Assembly (NCBI GenBank): GCA_030762175.1 | Contig: CM060831.1 | Location: 69,197,001 to 69,261,000, forward strand | Origin: Metallyticus violacea | Taxonomy: Eukaryota > Arthropoda > Insecta > Mantodea > Metallyticidae | Length of the DNA stretch: 64,000 bases | Reading direction: 5' to 3' | In this document: positions 23,581-37,299 of the stretch, in pieces | How the letters are laid out: each line of letters begins with the position of its first letter | How positions within the stretch are numbered: position 1 is the stretch's first letter | Position numbers and translations under genes: made by a program | The notes under the pieces: model-generated | What the model was told of the DNA's origin: nothing | Seen by the model: only the letters and a program-made list of their open reading frames with translations | Databases searched by the model: none

Positions 23581-26500
23581 CATATCGAACAGCTGTTACC
23601 AACCGTTTGGTGTGGTTTGGTTTCACTTTCCTATGAAAAATGATCTGGTGAATGAAATTGCTGCCGCAGGGCGATGACTGGAATCAGTTATTAGACTCAA
23701 CCGCTAACTGCTGGCTAACCAAAGAAAAGCAAATAATGTCCCTGATAGACTTGTGCTATTGCATTAATACTTTTTATAGGTTTACAGCAATTAGTTTCCC
23801 CGGTTCCAATGGTGGGATACGCAATACTAACCTTTGATGGTATTATTTACCTCCTTTAGGAATTTACTGCATTTGTTACCGCGTGGGACCCTTGCCAATA
23901 AAACGTTAAAGTTTCGTTAATATTGCCCTCATTGTGTGAAGCAAGTAACAAGGGTTGAGACATTCGAGCTCAGTTGGCATTCGAATATACTAAGCTTCGT
24001 ATATCGTTTTCTTTTAATATTTCGAATCCTAATTTAAATATTATTGAAACTTTGGGAAAATTATTTTAATTGCATTGAAGCCCAACAGAATCGTTCACAA
24101 AAAAAGAAAAAGAAAGAAAGAAAGAGTGTTTGTTGCAATTTCGGCAGTATCTGGATCAGCAATACCTTTTTGTGCCAGCCCTGAGTGCGACAGTTTTCAA
24201 TATGCTTTCCAGCGGAATCTTTCTGAGCTTTATAGAAATGATTCTGTCATTCGCTGCACGTCTCGAATTCTAGAAACTGACTCTTGATAGTCCTGGATGT
24301 TCCAATTAACTTGTAAACGTTGCAGTGCGCACATTTCTCAAGTTATCTTCCAATTAAAGTACTCATTTCAATGCATTTCACCATTCAGCGTTTCTATTAC
24401 TCGTTTCAACTTACTATATCAGTGGCGAACTCAGCTTAGTGCCTACGTCATATTATGTAGTCACTAATTTCATTGATGCAATTTTAAATACTGCTGTTGT
24501 CTAGTATGGTGTCTTAAACAACGGAATATTTGTATATAATGTATGACGCATTATAATTGTTATACAATATTCTTTGGTGCTAATGACTTAATTCTACATA
24601 TCTCATTTCCATAATTGTGTTTCGGCTACAAACTGTTTATGATACTATGATACTATACTTTCGATCCTGCTGCTAGGCTCGTCTCCCACCACCACCTACG
24701 CTTTCTTGTCAACAACTACACTAGCGTAGGCTACCTGAAGTTTAACTCTAGCTGCGTCTCACTGCACATTCTATCTGTAGCATTTTTTGTTATCTATAAA
24801 TATACTTTTTCGTTCTTCTTAGATACTCACATCAAAAATATAACCTATAATAGACCAACAGAAGACAATGAGAAACAAATCCAAAAAAATATTATGGAAA
24901 AAAAAAGTACGATATCATTTGATGTTCTACGAATTCTAAATATATAAGAAAGCATAACAAACACAGTCTTTTGAACTAATTCATCAATTTTCATAACTTG
25001 CATCTTTTTTTTGTAATTCCTTTTATATTTGTCATATATCCGTTTAATTTAATTATTTTTTCTTTGTAGTCCTCACATTCAATATTCTTTAAGAGACTTA
25101 TCGATAATCTATCATCAAGAAATTTCTGTCAGCTGTAGACATTTATAATTATGCATAAATCTTTAACTAATCTTCTCAGATCTCTATGGCTTTTGTATCG
25201 ATTTACATGTTGGAACCAAGCATTAATATATTTGGCTGTTTAATGAAAAATGCGTTTTGTTGTTCTCATATTTGAGCATTGCTTTTCTTATCCATTAGTT
25301 TATAACTTACCACTGCTGACAGAAATCTCATTTCTTTTACTTCAATTCTCTTCTTATCATTTTATAGTTGATTATTCGGAACCATGTGCGAATACTGAGA
25401 CCGCAATCAATCCGTAGAAATTTGAAACTGTTTTTTTTTCAATTTAATGCAATAATCTCTTTTTATATCTTATTACTATCGAGGTCCATTTACATTCACC
25501 GAGATAATTAAAATGTATTACATATTCTATAAGGTTTAAATTTAATGCCGTAACCTCAATGGTTCCTTTCTAGAAACACACTTTCTTTTTTTATTAATAA
25601 TTATGTAAATGAAAAAATTAATATTAATTTTATATTCTGCTGCTATTGTATTTAAATCGTGGCCAGCATTTGGTAGTTCATATTCTTTTGCTGCTATTAG
25701 TCCTTGATCACTGCAAACAATATGCTACTTTATTCCACGTTGTTTATCATAAAACTGTTCTCTGATATTCTAAGAGGTTTTTAGCGCTACAAATATTTCT
25801 TTAAAATTCAGTTTTCTATTTTAGAACAGTTCTATTCATTACTTTCTCCTGTTAACTCTAGCCGTTCATTTCCTTCGACTCAAGCTTATTTAAATTCTCC
25901 TTTTTACGTGACAAATATCGCCCACATAAAATTGCAATTCTAGCTATAGGTAATATGCGTACTATTTCTTTTTCGTTCATTTTGAGACAGCTCAGTCGTA
26001 TATTAACGTATACTTATAGTAGCGTTCTTCACGCAAGCTCGGTTAAGGCCTTGTAACAAGCCAAACGTAAAAAAAGATTTTATTGACTCTGTTAAACATT
26101 CATTGTTAATACTATAGTTTTTCTTTTTTATCTGCTGTTTAATTTCTGCTTCATAGTTAGCTTAGCAATAAATCCTGTGTGGAAAATGCTTCTTTCACAC
26201 TGTAGGATAGAAGTAATTTCTCGGTAGATATAAATTCTCTTAGTATTTGCTGAACGGTTGCTTTTATACAAAAAGCTTAGTAGTGCCCATGCAAATGTAT
26301 AGTAATGGTTTCATTGTAATAAAAAATGTAATTGGAAAGTCGATTTTTTCAATGAATCATCCTGCATTAATTGAAAAAGTTCTCTTATATATATCGTTTG
26401 TAGGGGTTGATATAAGGGATGATAAATATTGAGGTAATGTTTTAGAACTATAATTAGAAACTCAAATACCTGAGAAAACATGCCGTTTACAGTTTATATT

Positions 26501-29500
26501 TTGATAGTCGATACATTTTACTTTAATAAAAAAGAGCATTTTAATGTTTAGGAGTTGACTTTTGTTTATTAAGTTGTTTCTTATTCCATTGTAAACTTAA
26601 AATAAGGTACATATAGTTCGTTTATTATTCCTTTACCTTGACGTTTTTCAAAACATTTAAAATTAAGTTATTCTAGTCTATCTCCAACATTAAAACAGAA
26701 TGCTAAAAGCAACGAAAATATGGCAAGCAGAGAAAAGGAGTGAGAACTGTAAGTATGGTAAAAAAAAAAAAAAAAAAAGTATTTTGAAAGAATAATTTAT
26801 ATTTACAAATATGATAACGTTAAAATTTTCAGTGCTTTGATAATTCAAAAGGTAAGTGTTTTTATTGAAGTAAAACTATTAAAAAGGAGACGCTTTCGGG
26901 GATATAAAGCGAAGCCTTTACTTAGGGTGTCTGACAAGTCATTGCACTGGGGAGAACAAAACGTATGGGTTATCAGTCACATGGACACTTCCAATTCCAT
27001 TTCATTCAAATTCAAATTAAAAATTCCTATTATTTAACTACTTCAATTAGCACGTTCAGTGTTCAATGACTTTTTGAACACGCTGTATTCAACATTTATA
27101 GCCTAGTACAGTTATACAATAAGAAACCCGTTATATTTTATTGACTTTAGTAGCTATGGTTTCGGGTTTGTTTTAATCAGCTTAGTTGGTTAAATTATCT
27201 TTAATAACCAAGGGTTTAGAAATATTTACATTCTTATATTTGTGCATTAAAGGGATTATGATCTTTTTGTGTCATGCTCATGCATTGGAATTATTGTTTT
27301 TCAAATGGGGAACATAAGTATTAAAAAATGTTAAAATTAAAAAAAAATATGGGTAAAAGAATGAAATAGTGTAGGAATAAACATTTCTGTGTAATATTAC
27401 CACCAAGTTTTAAGTCAAACACAGGGCACAACAAATATTCTAACATCGCATAACCCAAAAGGTTAAAAAATTGACTAACGGTGGCAACTAGGAAGAGTAG
27501 AAGTTAAGTATTTTATTTAGGAATTTTTGGAATAGAGATTTTTGCTTCCCATATCTTTGGAGATGTTGCCAACGCTAAGTCTGTTGCGGGTTCAAGAGTC
27601 ATCTCACCTCGCGAAGTAACAGTTGTTGGTCTTTACACGCTGTCAAGTAACTGCTTCTCTATGTCTAATTACCATAGTTAAAATCGGGCGTTTCCTTCGA
27701 TTATTTTAGATTAAAGAATAAAGGGAGTTGATGTTATCGACAACATAACATTTCAAAAGAATTGCGATGTCATCAATTCAATCTCGTTCTTCTTGGTTTC
27801 AAAGGCATGTCTTAGGAATATTTTTTTCTTCTTCTTGCTTAATATATCTAAATTACCTCAAGCAAGATCTTAAGCTGTATTCTTTTTGTGGCGCGGCCGA
27901 TGACTCATCTTTTCTTGTCTTGTATTGAGGCTGTTTGACTTCCTTGCTGTGCTGAAACAAAGTTCAGCGAACAGAAATTTTTTACTTATTGCGGATCCCC
28001 CCCCCCTCTCTTTTTCCGACTCTATCACATCTAGTAGTAGGAGGTATATCTTTATTGTTATAAAATTCTATTTACACATTACAAATTATAAATAATATTA
28101 CATTATATGTAATTGCATCTAACCAGAAAATAAATTTCTTCTAGCTTCGCGACCTTTGGCTATTCAACCAACTAAGAAAGTTATTATGAAGGTATCAGAT
28201 TAAATAAGAATAGGACATTTTATTATCTGTTCACAGAAACTCGTACAATATATTTAAATGTAGTATAATATAATAATATTTTAGCAATACATGCTTCAAT
28301 AGAACATAATAATGGTCAATATTAATCCGTTTCCTCGACCAGTAATTCCAAATACATGAAACAAACGGAGGAAAACTGGCAATATACCCAAGAAACATGG
28401 TTTAATTTATATTTAGTGTACTGATACTATAGATCATTTATATAATTAAACTAAGATTTCATTGATATTAAAAGCCATTATAAATACAGTGTATTTTAGA
28501 GAACTTAAAAAGCTATAATTTGCTTTGTATTTAATTTATAAGTTCATTATATAAAGTAATACTTTGTATGTTATGTTATTAGGTGTTTAGTAAGTTAATG
28601 ATAATTCAAGTTTTAGCGTTGCATCCATAATTTAACGGAGTTTACGAATAAAATAAATGTGCATCGTAATGTTAGTGTGAGTTAATTTTAAAATTTCTCA
28701 GAATGAAATACGAAAAAGAGAATTAATTATTTGAATTTTTTTCTGTTTTGGGGGGTCTCCTTACATATTAACGCAATGGTACAGAAATGTGTTCAAACTA
28801 TTCATTGAGGGCTATATAAATATACATTCTCAAAATGTCTTTGTGTTGCTAAGCAAGATTAATGAAGAAAGTATTATTTGTTTAACACTCAGGAGATATT
28901 TTGACTAACCCTGTTACCTTATAATTCCGAAGGCCCTAACTTCAACTTTAATTAAATGTTTGCTGTTCTTGTAATGTCATGCATTCCAAGGTTTATTTGA
29001 ATAGCCCCATTGGTATGTAAGACACTTTTGCATTCATATCTTTCCTTGGAATCTATAATTTGGAATTTAAGCCTTAAAAAGAACAGAAAAAATAGCTTAT
29101 ACCTTGCAGCGTATACTGTTTTCTTTATTTTATGCGTAAGACCAGATTACGAAAGCTCTCTTCTCCCAAGGTTCATTTCCCCCTAGAATTAACTAACACT
29201 TGGTCTTGTGGGTTGTTGTGTAAAACAGTAGCTAAAAATATGTTTGTGGTGCATGCTAGGGGGATGTCACAGAATTAGACGTAGACCTGCCACAACAATG
29301 ACTCAGAAAGCTAGGGCTGCCCTCAAAATAGACCTCCTTTTGGAAGCACTTAGATAGATGCCCTAATTACTGTTAGAATTCTTCTGTATTCATTTTAAAT
29401 TCCAAATTGAATGTTTGAAATGTCTGTCAAAATTAATAAAAAGTAATAGATTGAATGAAAAACATACAACTGTTATTGATATTAAAAAATATGGCATTAC

Positions 29501-30060
29501 ATTCTTCCTGTGCCATACCTTCTAATTTTCTGCTCTAAAATTCATATTTTGGCACTTGTTCCTTTTTCCTTTTTATATTCTTTATGTTATCAAAATGAAC
29601 GATTCCAGGATACTATTATCAGATTTTTTCTGCATATGTTACAATTTTAAACGTTATTCTTTTTCAGAAAAGAACTGTACGAACATTAACTTTTCTAAAA
29701 AAAAAAAAAAAAAAAGGTTATATGCCTATATTTAATTTCTGATGTGAAATCAAATACTTTATTTTGGTAGTTTAGTTACTACTTCTTAATATGAAATGAC
29801 AGTTGTATTTGTAGCTTGTTGTAGCAAAAAAGTTTGAGTTTTACAAAATTTTATTATAACTATTCATTCACATATCTGGATTTAGTAGTAGTAGTACTGC
29901 TGGTGTTGGTGGTGGTGGTGTACAATATACGTATACTATACTGAAAATAAAATAAATAAACAAATGAAAAACGGATTTTAATTAAATAAAAACTGCAAGG
30001 AAAACAGTATAAAAATAATAAACTGTTATCCTTACACATATGTAAAAATATTTTCAAAAT
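23580..30060. other. AT-rich sequence, no gene seen
   Basis: A long stretch without recognised elements. Simple features are poly(A) runs at about 26760-26779 and 29698-29715, a C run at about 27998-28006, and a trinucleotide-rich patch at 29888-29922 (GTA and GGT units). Small open frames (24075-24287, 26247-26432, 26837-27037) show no domain. Slightly GC-richer islands at 24660-24770 and 27540-27700 have no interpretable motif. Confidence 0.5.
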
Positions 30061-30079
30061 AGTTTGACTAATATTACCC

Positions 30080-31570
30080 TGCCGCCCATCCCAGCGGTAT
30101 AAACATTTGCTTACTCCCTCCTCCTCCTTTCTTTCTGCCAGCAGAGTCGAGCACTGTCACTGCTCTCTCCCCCCGTTAACGCAAGGGCCCGATAGATACT
30201 TCCCCCCATTCTTCCGTCCCCTTGCAGTACGGCAGAATATGTTGCCAAGATTGTTTCTCCGCACATATAGAGCAGATTTGTTAATTTAGACATCCACCAC
30301 GCGGTTAATCTAAACCAAGCGACCCCCTGATTGCTGAGTTTGACGCCTATCCTCCACCCGATTTTCAGCTCCGGTTTATTTCCAGCGAAACTTTTTCCGC
30401 TCACTCGGAAAGGGTCAGCTGCCTATTAATGTCCCTCAGGCGTTTCTTAATCTTTCTACAAGCCTCCCTCTTTTCTCTCCGCCCTGCGATCCAAATGTTA
30501 TTCGCTCCTTTAGTTTCCAGATCTCTTCTTAATTTTGGAACCCAAGTCTTATTTCCCTCCATTATCAGCTGCTCATGGTAGCAGATCGTCCTCAGTTTCT
30601 GAGCTCCATGAACAATTCGTAAGCAGTTCTCACTGTTAGGATCCTGTATTCTATAATCTCTCTATAAACACCAAATTCCCTAGGATTCCTCAATTTCCTG
30701 TGCCCCCTCTCACTCCTAAAATGCCTTCCAGAAAACTAATCCCCGCCCGATCCAATTTCTCTGTTCATTCCCAACCTCAAATTTCGGCCCCATAAGTCAC
30801 TGTAAATCGCACTTCTGCTCCATATACTGTCTGTATCAGCCCTCCCGGCACATCTGGAATTCTCCTTTGTATACGGAGAGTTTCTGCTGCTTTCATATTC
30901 GCTTTAAGTCTCACTCCATCGATGTGTTTCGCCTATCCTCCATTCATCCAGAAAGTTAGTCAAAGGTACAAGAAATGTATCATGTTATCGAGTGTTTGTA
31001 CTGCATATGTTCATGTGTCTGCATTGCTATAAATATTTCCGTTTTGGAAAGCCATAATCTTTGTTTTATTTGTGTTCACCGTCAGTAACCAAGTATCACA
31101 GTATATCTGTATTCTGTTTCGCCCACGCTGTAGGCCATCTATCCTAGTAGAAACGATTGTCATGTCGTCCGCGTATAACAGAGCTATCAGTATATCTTTC
31201 ACCGTAGGTGGCGCCGTATATTCTTGCAGCAATGCCTCGATTATATCGTCAATAAAAAGATGAAAGAATATGGGTGACAGAATGCAACGCTATTTCACAC
31301 CTCTCCGACTAGAGAAACTCCCCGATACTCTGTACCCGTCGTACTTAACACTGAATTGCACCTTTTTATATTCGCCTGTAGTGCCCGAATCATTTTTGTT
31401 GACATCTCCTTCATCCGCACTTTGTGCCATGGCGCTTTCCAATGAACGGAATCAAATGATTTTTTGGAGATCGATAAACGCACAGTGCGATTTTCCCTCT
31501 TTGTTTCAACCTTCACGTGTCCAGCATATCTCTATTTATGAAATAGCAGTGATATCGTTAAATTTTTCAT
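30080..31570 (-). pseudogene. non-LTR retrotransposon reverse transcriptase relic
   Basis: Read on the minus strand from 31500, the sequence gives CAFIDLQK in one frame and SFDSVHWKA in the next. Together these are the palm-domain motif around the first catalytic Asp (region A). Further on are KMIRALQANIKRCNSVL (about 31400), and ALLYADDMTIVS (about 31160-31180), the YADD catalytic box (region C). C-terminal sequence continues to about 30110 with GVKLSNQGVAWFRLTAWWM near 30300. Multiple frameshifts and stops split it into short open pieces. The endonuclease domain is not seen, so it is 5' truncated. It would have reverse-transcribed its own RNA at nicked chromosomal DNA. Clade uncertain. Confidence 0.85.
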
Positions 31571-31599
31571 AAATTTAGCACTACCAGGAAAGCACCAAA

Positions 31600-34150
31600 C
31601 TCGGCTCTTATCAGAAGCAAATGTTTAACTGACACTTGACATTTCATTATAACTACCAACTGATTCTATCAAAGCCCTTATCTTTACAATGCAGATAATG
31701 ATGCAGAAAACGATAAGCAAAGAAAGAATTTCCTTCTCGCTATCTGATGCCATCACAGCAGCTGTTAGTGCATAAATTCTGTCTTAAGAGCTTGAAATTT
31801 ATTCTCGACTCTATCAAAAGACTAAAATGTTTCAATTAATGTCCATGTATCGAGAGAAAATTTGAAATAACATCATTTAGTAGCTATTTCAAATTGAATT
31901 ACCTAAAATACATTTATCATTATTTTTTAAATATGATTTATGGTTTGCAGATATTAGAGAATGGATCTAATAACAAGTTCAGAATGTTTATTACAGAGTG
32001 CGGAAAAACTGTGTACAATAATTTTAGAGTGGAAAGGGTTCAAAAATACACAACTCAAGAATAAGAACAATCGGTTTCGGGTGCTACAGATGTTAACTTT
32101 AAAGCTACAAATGTGTTTATGGATGGTTAAGAGGGCTGAAAAAACACAATAGCTTACTTTAAACAAGTAATAAATATAGAACATTACTTCAGAGTATCAC
32201 AAAATGAGCCGCCACTGCATGTTCGTATTCGCTCATAAAACTTGAGTATTTTAGGTTTCAAAACCTGCACACTGAGTGACAGTGCGCGACTTGGTAGTTA
32301 GATTGAGATCCAATCTGCTTATGACTGAGCTTCTAATAACGAAAAGGGTTAGCATTGGACTGACTACGAACACACGTCACATCACAACTTAACTATGACG
32401 TTTATCCATAATTTTGTATCGATGTCTGTAGTTCCATATTAAAGCGTCTGAGTTCATTGTTTCCCCACTCTTAAATTACTTAGTGTGAAGCCCCCTTTCT
32501 ACTCATAAATTCTTATGCACGTGTTTTTACACTTGTTATGTATTTCTCATTCTTTTCTTTAGACAAGAATTCGAAAGTATGACTTTGCTGATCATCACAA
32601 TCAGTAGAATTGTAAATTATTTATATTTTGTCTATGTACCGCTCAGGCTGCTAGCTGACAATGGAGAGCGACTTCCACCCTTGGCTTAAGTACTTTTTAC
32701 CCGATTTTTATTATGCAATTATAATTGTTATCCTCTTTCACAGATATAAATGCTATTTATTTAGGCATGCAATAGTTAAGTTTACTCAAACTTCAGTTAA
32801 AAATTAAAGATAAAAGCATGAAAGTTCATGGGAAAAAAACTAAAACAATAATGACGTCAATGATAATAGAAACATTATAACGTGTAATTTGATACATTTT
32901 TGCTTTCCTAATAGCTATTTCTTATTTTGGATGGACATTTTGTATTAATAGTAAGTACATAATAATTAATGTATTTAATGTAGTTACTGCTGAGACCAAA
33001 TTAATTATAACTCATAGTAGCATACTGAGAACTGAAAGATATCTAGATGGCTTTCTTTGGGATATGATTATTATTATTTTATTATTATTATTATCGTTAT
33101 TGTTTATATCTTAATAGCTTAAAACATGCTTAGCTTTTTCACAGTTTCGGTTTGTATGTTCTCATTAGTAATGCTTTAATATCATTAGAATATTTTGCAG
33201 TTTTTGCTTCTTTTCTTTCAAAGAAATTGGGCTTTTCCACTTTTAGCATCAGGATAAATTCTACATCGTAAATAATTTGTTGCTGAATATAACTGAGTAA
33301 TATTTACAAAAAACGAAATAATAACAAAGCATTAATAACCAATTAAAGCAAGAACAGTAACGAAAATTTTATCATTAGAAAAAGCAAATAAAAATATTTA
33401 TAGGAAAATGCGTTATATTTATTTAAAAGTAAATGCGTCATTTAATTGAAAGGAATAAAAAATATAAATATATTTTATAAGAATGAAACTGTGCTAACCT
33501 TGCCAGAATATATTTAAATGTTTTAAGGTAGCCGATATTAACATTTTAAGAACATTGTCATTTATCCTCAATAAATGTTGTATACGCTGATAAAATTCAG
33601 GATTTCTTCCAGCTCAAAACAAATGAATTAATATCGTACAAACTTATATGTCAATTTTTTTGTAAAATTAATTTGTGAAAGTCAATTACCACTAAAAATA
33701 TTATGTATAAATCTGCAGATAAAGGTTATTGAGGCAGATCAATTAATAGATGGATATAACGACTTTTGATTCGGAAAGGCAGTGTGAGCTTGAGACTGGA
33801 AATGATCAGTGACACAATACGGCTCTATGTATTCGTGAGAAAGTATTTGTTTCTGAGCATTGTTTTTGCCCATACGGAATCTAAATATGTATATGAATGT
33901 CTGGAAGAAACGTTCCATAACTACTCAGTGTTATTTAGCAATTTAGGTGAAGTGGATCAATTTTCTTGAAGAATATGTTGCTATCTATGGGCAACGAGCA
34001 TGTAGGTCATCAACAGCTGCGTGTTGCGGAAGAGAAACGTACGTTCAAGCTTTGTTTAAGAATTTGAGAGCATTTTCTTATGTATGCAGATCAGCCACTT
34101 GGAGGAATATGCCCCAAAGACACGTGTTCTCGCATGGTAAATGCGCATGA
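31600..34150. other. AT-rich sequence, no gene seen
   Basis: Apart from the dispersed repeat listed at 32060-32540 and a short ATT-rich patch at 33066-33095, nothing is recognised. The small open frames at 33766-33969 and 33947-34150 have no domain resemblance. Confidence 0.45.
32060..32540. repeat. unclassified dispersed repeat (copy A)
   Basis: Two parts recur elsewhere in the same orientation. The block at about 32068-32112 (TCGGGTGCTACAGATGTTAA, then AAAGCTACAAATGT) matches 62183-62225 at roughly four of five positions. The block at about 32350-32540 (AACACACGTCACATC, AGTTCCATATTAAAGC, then TAAATTCTT) matches 52340-52475 with indels. Together they suggest one diverged interspersed family. 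No ends or coding sequence were identified. Confidence 0.45.
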
Positions 34151-34165
34151 ATGTCAAATGATTTT

Positions 34166-34426
34166 TTTATTAGTGTTTAATGCACGTTTTTGATAGCGAG
34201 GCATCACAGGCGGTGGACACGAATGATACAGTTGAAATTATAATTTGGGAAAGGATATTTTTTAAAGGAAAGAAAGGCATAACTTTAGGGTACCTTCCTG
34301 GCATTTGCCATTTATGAGGACTGGAAACCTGGTAAAAACTTTAGTCAGGGAGGAGGTTCTGGCGAGAATCGAATCGTAGACTTCCCTCTGAGTGCGCGCC
34401 TTAACTACCTCGGTCACTCCCTCACT
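34166..34426 (-). repeat. tRNA-derived SINE, family 2 (copy 4)
   Basis: A full-length minus-strand copy matching 718-966 and 63622-63890: the 3' body lies at the left (TAGCGAGGCATCACAGGCGG, GATGATACA) and the tRNA-like head at the right (complement of GCCGAGGTAGTTAAGGCGCG). The box B complement GAGAATCGAATC lies near 34363. It is flanked by a 9-bp direct repeat, AATGATTTT, at 34157-34165 and 34427-34435, taken as the target-site duplication. Confidence 0.9.
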
Positions 34427-34439
34427 AATGATTTTGTTA

Positions 34440-35600
34440 CGCGTCCTCTACATTCTCAAGAAGTTAACATTTGCTGTATTATTTCTGACTATGGATTCAT
34501 TAGTCCCTAAGCATGGAATACAATTGTTGTATTGTTTATAAACCTCCAGGGCAGATACGAGATATGTATGTAGATGATCTAAAGCATGTGTGACTGGCAC
34601 TACAGGTTACAAATTTTTTTTTCAACCATAGTGCCATTAAAATAGGTGTTTAAACCTGCGAATATTGAAAGTTGTTTAACAACAAAAATAATAATCGGTT
34701 GCCTGTAGTAAGTGAAAGATTAAATAAATGTAATTTCTGCCCTAAAATCAATGTTAGATAATAACCGACACTTGGTTATTGAAACCTTTTAACGACGGTG
34801 CTTAGTCTCCCTGTTTCTCCTTTCCACCTACCTGCGCCGTTGTGGTTTGGACAAGATGAAGCCGATAGTGAGTGGGAAAGGTCGATTACGAGCGACAATA
34901 TAGCCCCCTTGTCCAGCTCTTATCTAGTCGTATATGGAGTAGAAGTATCATGTTCTGTATAGACTTTACTGCTTCGTGGTGCACTATCTTTAGAGGAATT
35001 ATGGGTTAGCTTGCAGATATAGTTTCTATGTATATTACATCTTAAAGAATGTTTTTTTTCATATTTTATATGTGCTCATATCATAATCAAACCTTACGAA
35101 CTTCATCTAAATTTAAAAAAAATATTTAACAATAGAGAATAGTATTAAACATAGAATATTATAGCGGAATGAGATAAAAATTGAAATTATTCTTACGGTT
35201 TCACCCCCATCTTAATGTAATTAAATATATTCCCTCCTTTCCATTAATAACTGCAATATTTAATCATGATTAAAAATGTATATATATATATAATTTTGTA
35301 AAGCTGTTAAATACCTGTTGTCTCTGTAGCAAACAGGAAATACAGTGCTTTGTCTGCCATAGTATTGAGAAATACTTCACACAAAATAGAGCTTTTGTTA
35401 GAGACCAGGGTAAGCGTGCCAAGGTTGTACTTTTGTGCTCGAGAGATGTTTTTAAAAGGATAGAGAGTGTGAATTTTCTCACAGTCACGTAAATTAGAAT
35501 TAAATGTGCAGAAAAGACTATTGACCCCCGGACAGCTGAGTAGCAGTTAAGATTTAAAAGCTTCGTATCAGAAGGCAGAGATTTAAAGCTCGCCCGAGCT
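34440..35600. other. no gene seen; small GC-richer patch
   Basis: A patch at 34795-34930 is richer in GC than its neighbours but has no recognisable motif, frame or repeat partner in this window. The minus-strand open frame at 35270-35605 has no domain resemblance and may run into the left part of the candidate LTR. Confidence 0.4.
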
Positions 35601-35699
35601 GGCAAATTATAGGAATACAGGCGAATTGAAAATAGCCAATATAAAGTCAGAGCTCAAATTTCGAATTACAAAAGCGATGCGGACTCGAATTTCGCGCGA

Positions 35700-36117
35700 C
35701 TTGAACGCCCCAACGTTCATAGTTTGAATCTTATATTGGTATAAAGCACTCAGATCTCGTATCAGCAGCCGCGTCGTTGAATTCTTAGTTCTCGTGCGCT
35801 TTTCAGTTGCTCTCAAGTCTCAGTTATTCGTCGCCAAGCTTCATACATTTTCCATTCTCATTTTTATTGGCGTCTTAGATATTTTGCGCTGTGTGTCGAC
35901 ACAGCAAGGTACTGTGGTACAGCACAAAGTACTTGGAATAAATTATCTTCAAAATCATCATTGAAATGTCTATTCACTCGCGACGCCCGACCCACTTCTT
36001 AACCAGGGAAAACATCCTGATATCACATTTCTTCACCTGGGACGGGAGCAGCGTTTAGACGCCCATGATGAGGAATCATCCCAGTCGGCAGCTACATACG
36101 TCAACAGACTAAAATTT
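35700..36117 (+). repeat. candidate LTR (solo or 5' end of a decayed LTR element)
   Basis: In order there are a TATA-box-like TATAAAG at 35740-35746, an initiator-like TCAGTTGC about 60 bases later, and a poly(A) signal AATAAA at 35937-35942. Immediately after the block come TTTTGGCGCCCAGC and the rest of a primer-binding-site-like motif (36118-36126). This is the U3-R-U5-PBS arrangement of an LTR retrotransposon. The left boundary is not determined. No gag or pol sequence follows, so if correct it is a solo or heavily deleted copy. Confidence 0.4.
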
Positions 36118-36135
36118 TGGCGCCCAGCTTAGAGT
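36118..36135 (+). other. primer-binding-site-like motif
   Basis: TGGCGCCC matches the complement of the 3' end of certain tRNAs (commonly Lys-type primers). A second, degenerate version of the motif (AATTTTGACGCAC) occurs about 70 bases downstream at 36182-36194, suggesting a local duplication or a second decayed element. Confidence 0.35.
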
Positions 36136-36988
36136 CATTGAAAACGAAGTAACTCACACATCGTCGTAACAGTACAGTCCCCAATTTTGACGCACAAAGT
36201 GGGACCATCTATATCTGGGCCAGCTGTCGTCCCCGCAACCATAACATTCCCAAAATATATTATTTTCAGATGTTCTGACAATGAAAAACGTTGGCAAGAC
36301 CACTTTTAAAAGAGGTCCGTATATTGTGAAAAATGTAAGCTTAAATGAATAGCTGTAACCCATATTTAACCGATAAAACATCGTTTCAACTTTTTAAGGG
36401 AATAGATATTCATAATTTATGCGTTTTTCACAGTAGATATTACATCTTGCAATATCTAAAAATACTGAATGAGTTTGACATTATGTAAAATATTGTGTGA
36501 GTATTGTTTATTATTACGTTTGTTATATTAGATCAAAATATTTTATGAAGAATATTTTTAAAATGTTATATGAAAGTATGTATTAATATGTAGAAGTTCG
36601 ACAAAATAAACATTAAAAAGAAGCAGAGTCATTTTAAATAAATTCTCTAAATAACATTTTCCCCCATAACTTTTTGCCACTAATGAATGTGAACAAGCTG
36701 TGTAATTAGGAAGAAACTGGACAAGAAACCCTCTATGTAGGGTATGGTTCTTGTTTGGATTATTTTAAGTACATAGAGTGTCAAATACTAAATATAAAGT
36801 TTAATGTGTTAATAGCATTTAACAACCATAAAATATATAACAATTTAATAGAATTGTGTAATATCCAACTTTATAATAAATCATTTGCGTATAAGAAATA
36901 CTCATTGCTGCAAAATGTGCACTTGAATTTAACTTGTAAATGAATGAATCATTAATTTAATTTTACATGTATTACAGCTGATATAAGC

Positions 36989-37287
36989 TGCTGTTGATTG
37001 GGTTTATTTACGGACACTCTTTAACATCTCAAGTCATCAGCATCTAATTCAATTCGGGGCGTGAAATAGCCGATAAATTCTTCTCAGAGGCCTCTACTTT
37101 CAGGCTTGAGTTTATTTTACATGCCGTAAATCTACGACAAGGTACCCAAGGCTTTACTTCCCTTCCGAAGGAAGCCGCACTTACGATTCTTAGGCTTGAA
37201 ATAATTCATCGATCATGGCGGGGATTGTACCAGCGATCTTGGGTTTACGAGGCAAGTATGGCTACCACAACACCATCAGGACCGACT
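36989..37287 (-). repeat. tRNA-derived SINE, family 1 (copy 5)
   Basis: A full-length minus-strand copy with the tRNA-like head at the right (complement of GGTCCTGATGGTGTTGTGG), box-B-like sequence near 37225, and the body blocks in the standard order. It is flanked by a perfect 11-bp target-site duplication, CTGATATAAGC, at 36978-36988 and 37288-37298. Confidence 0.92.
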
Positions 37288-37299
37288 CTGATATAAGCA

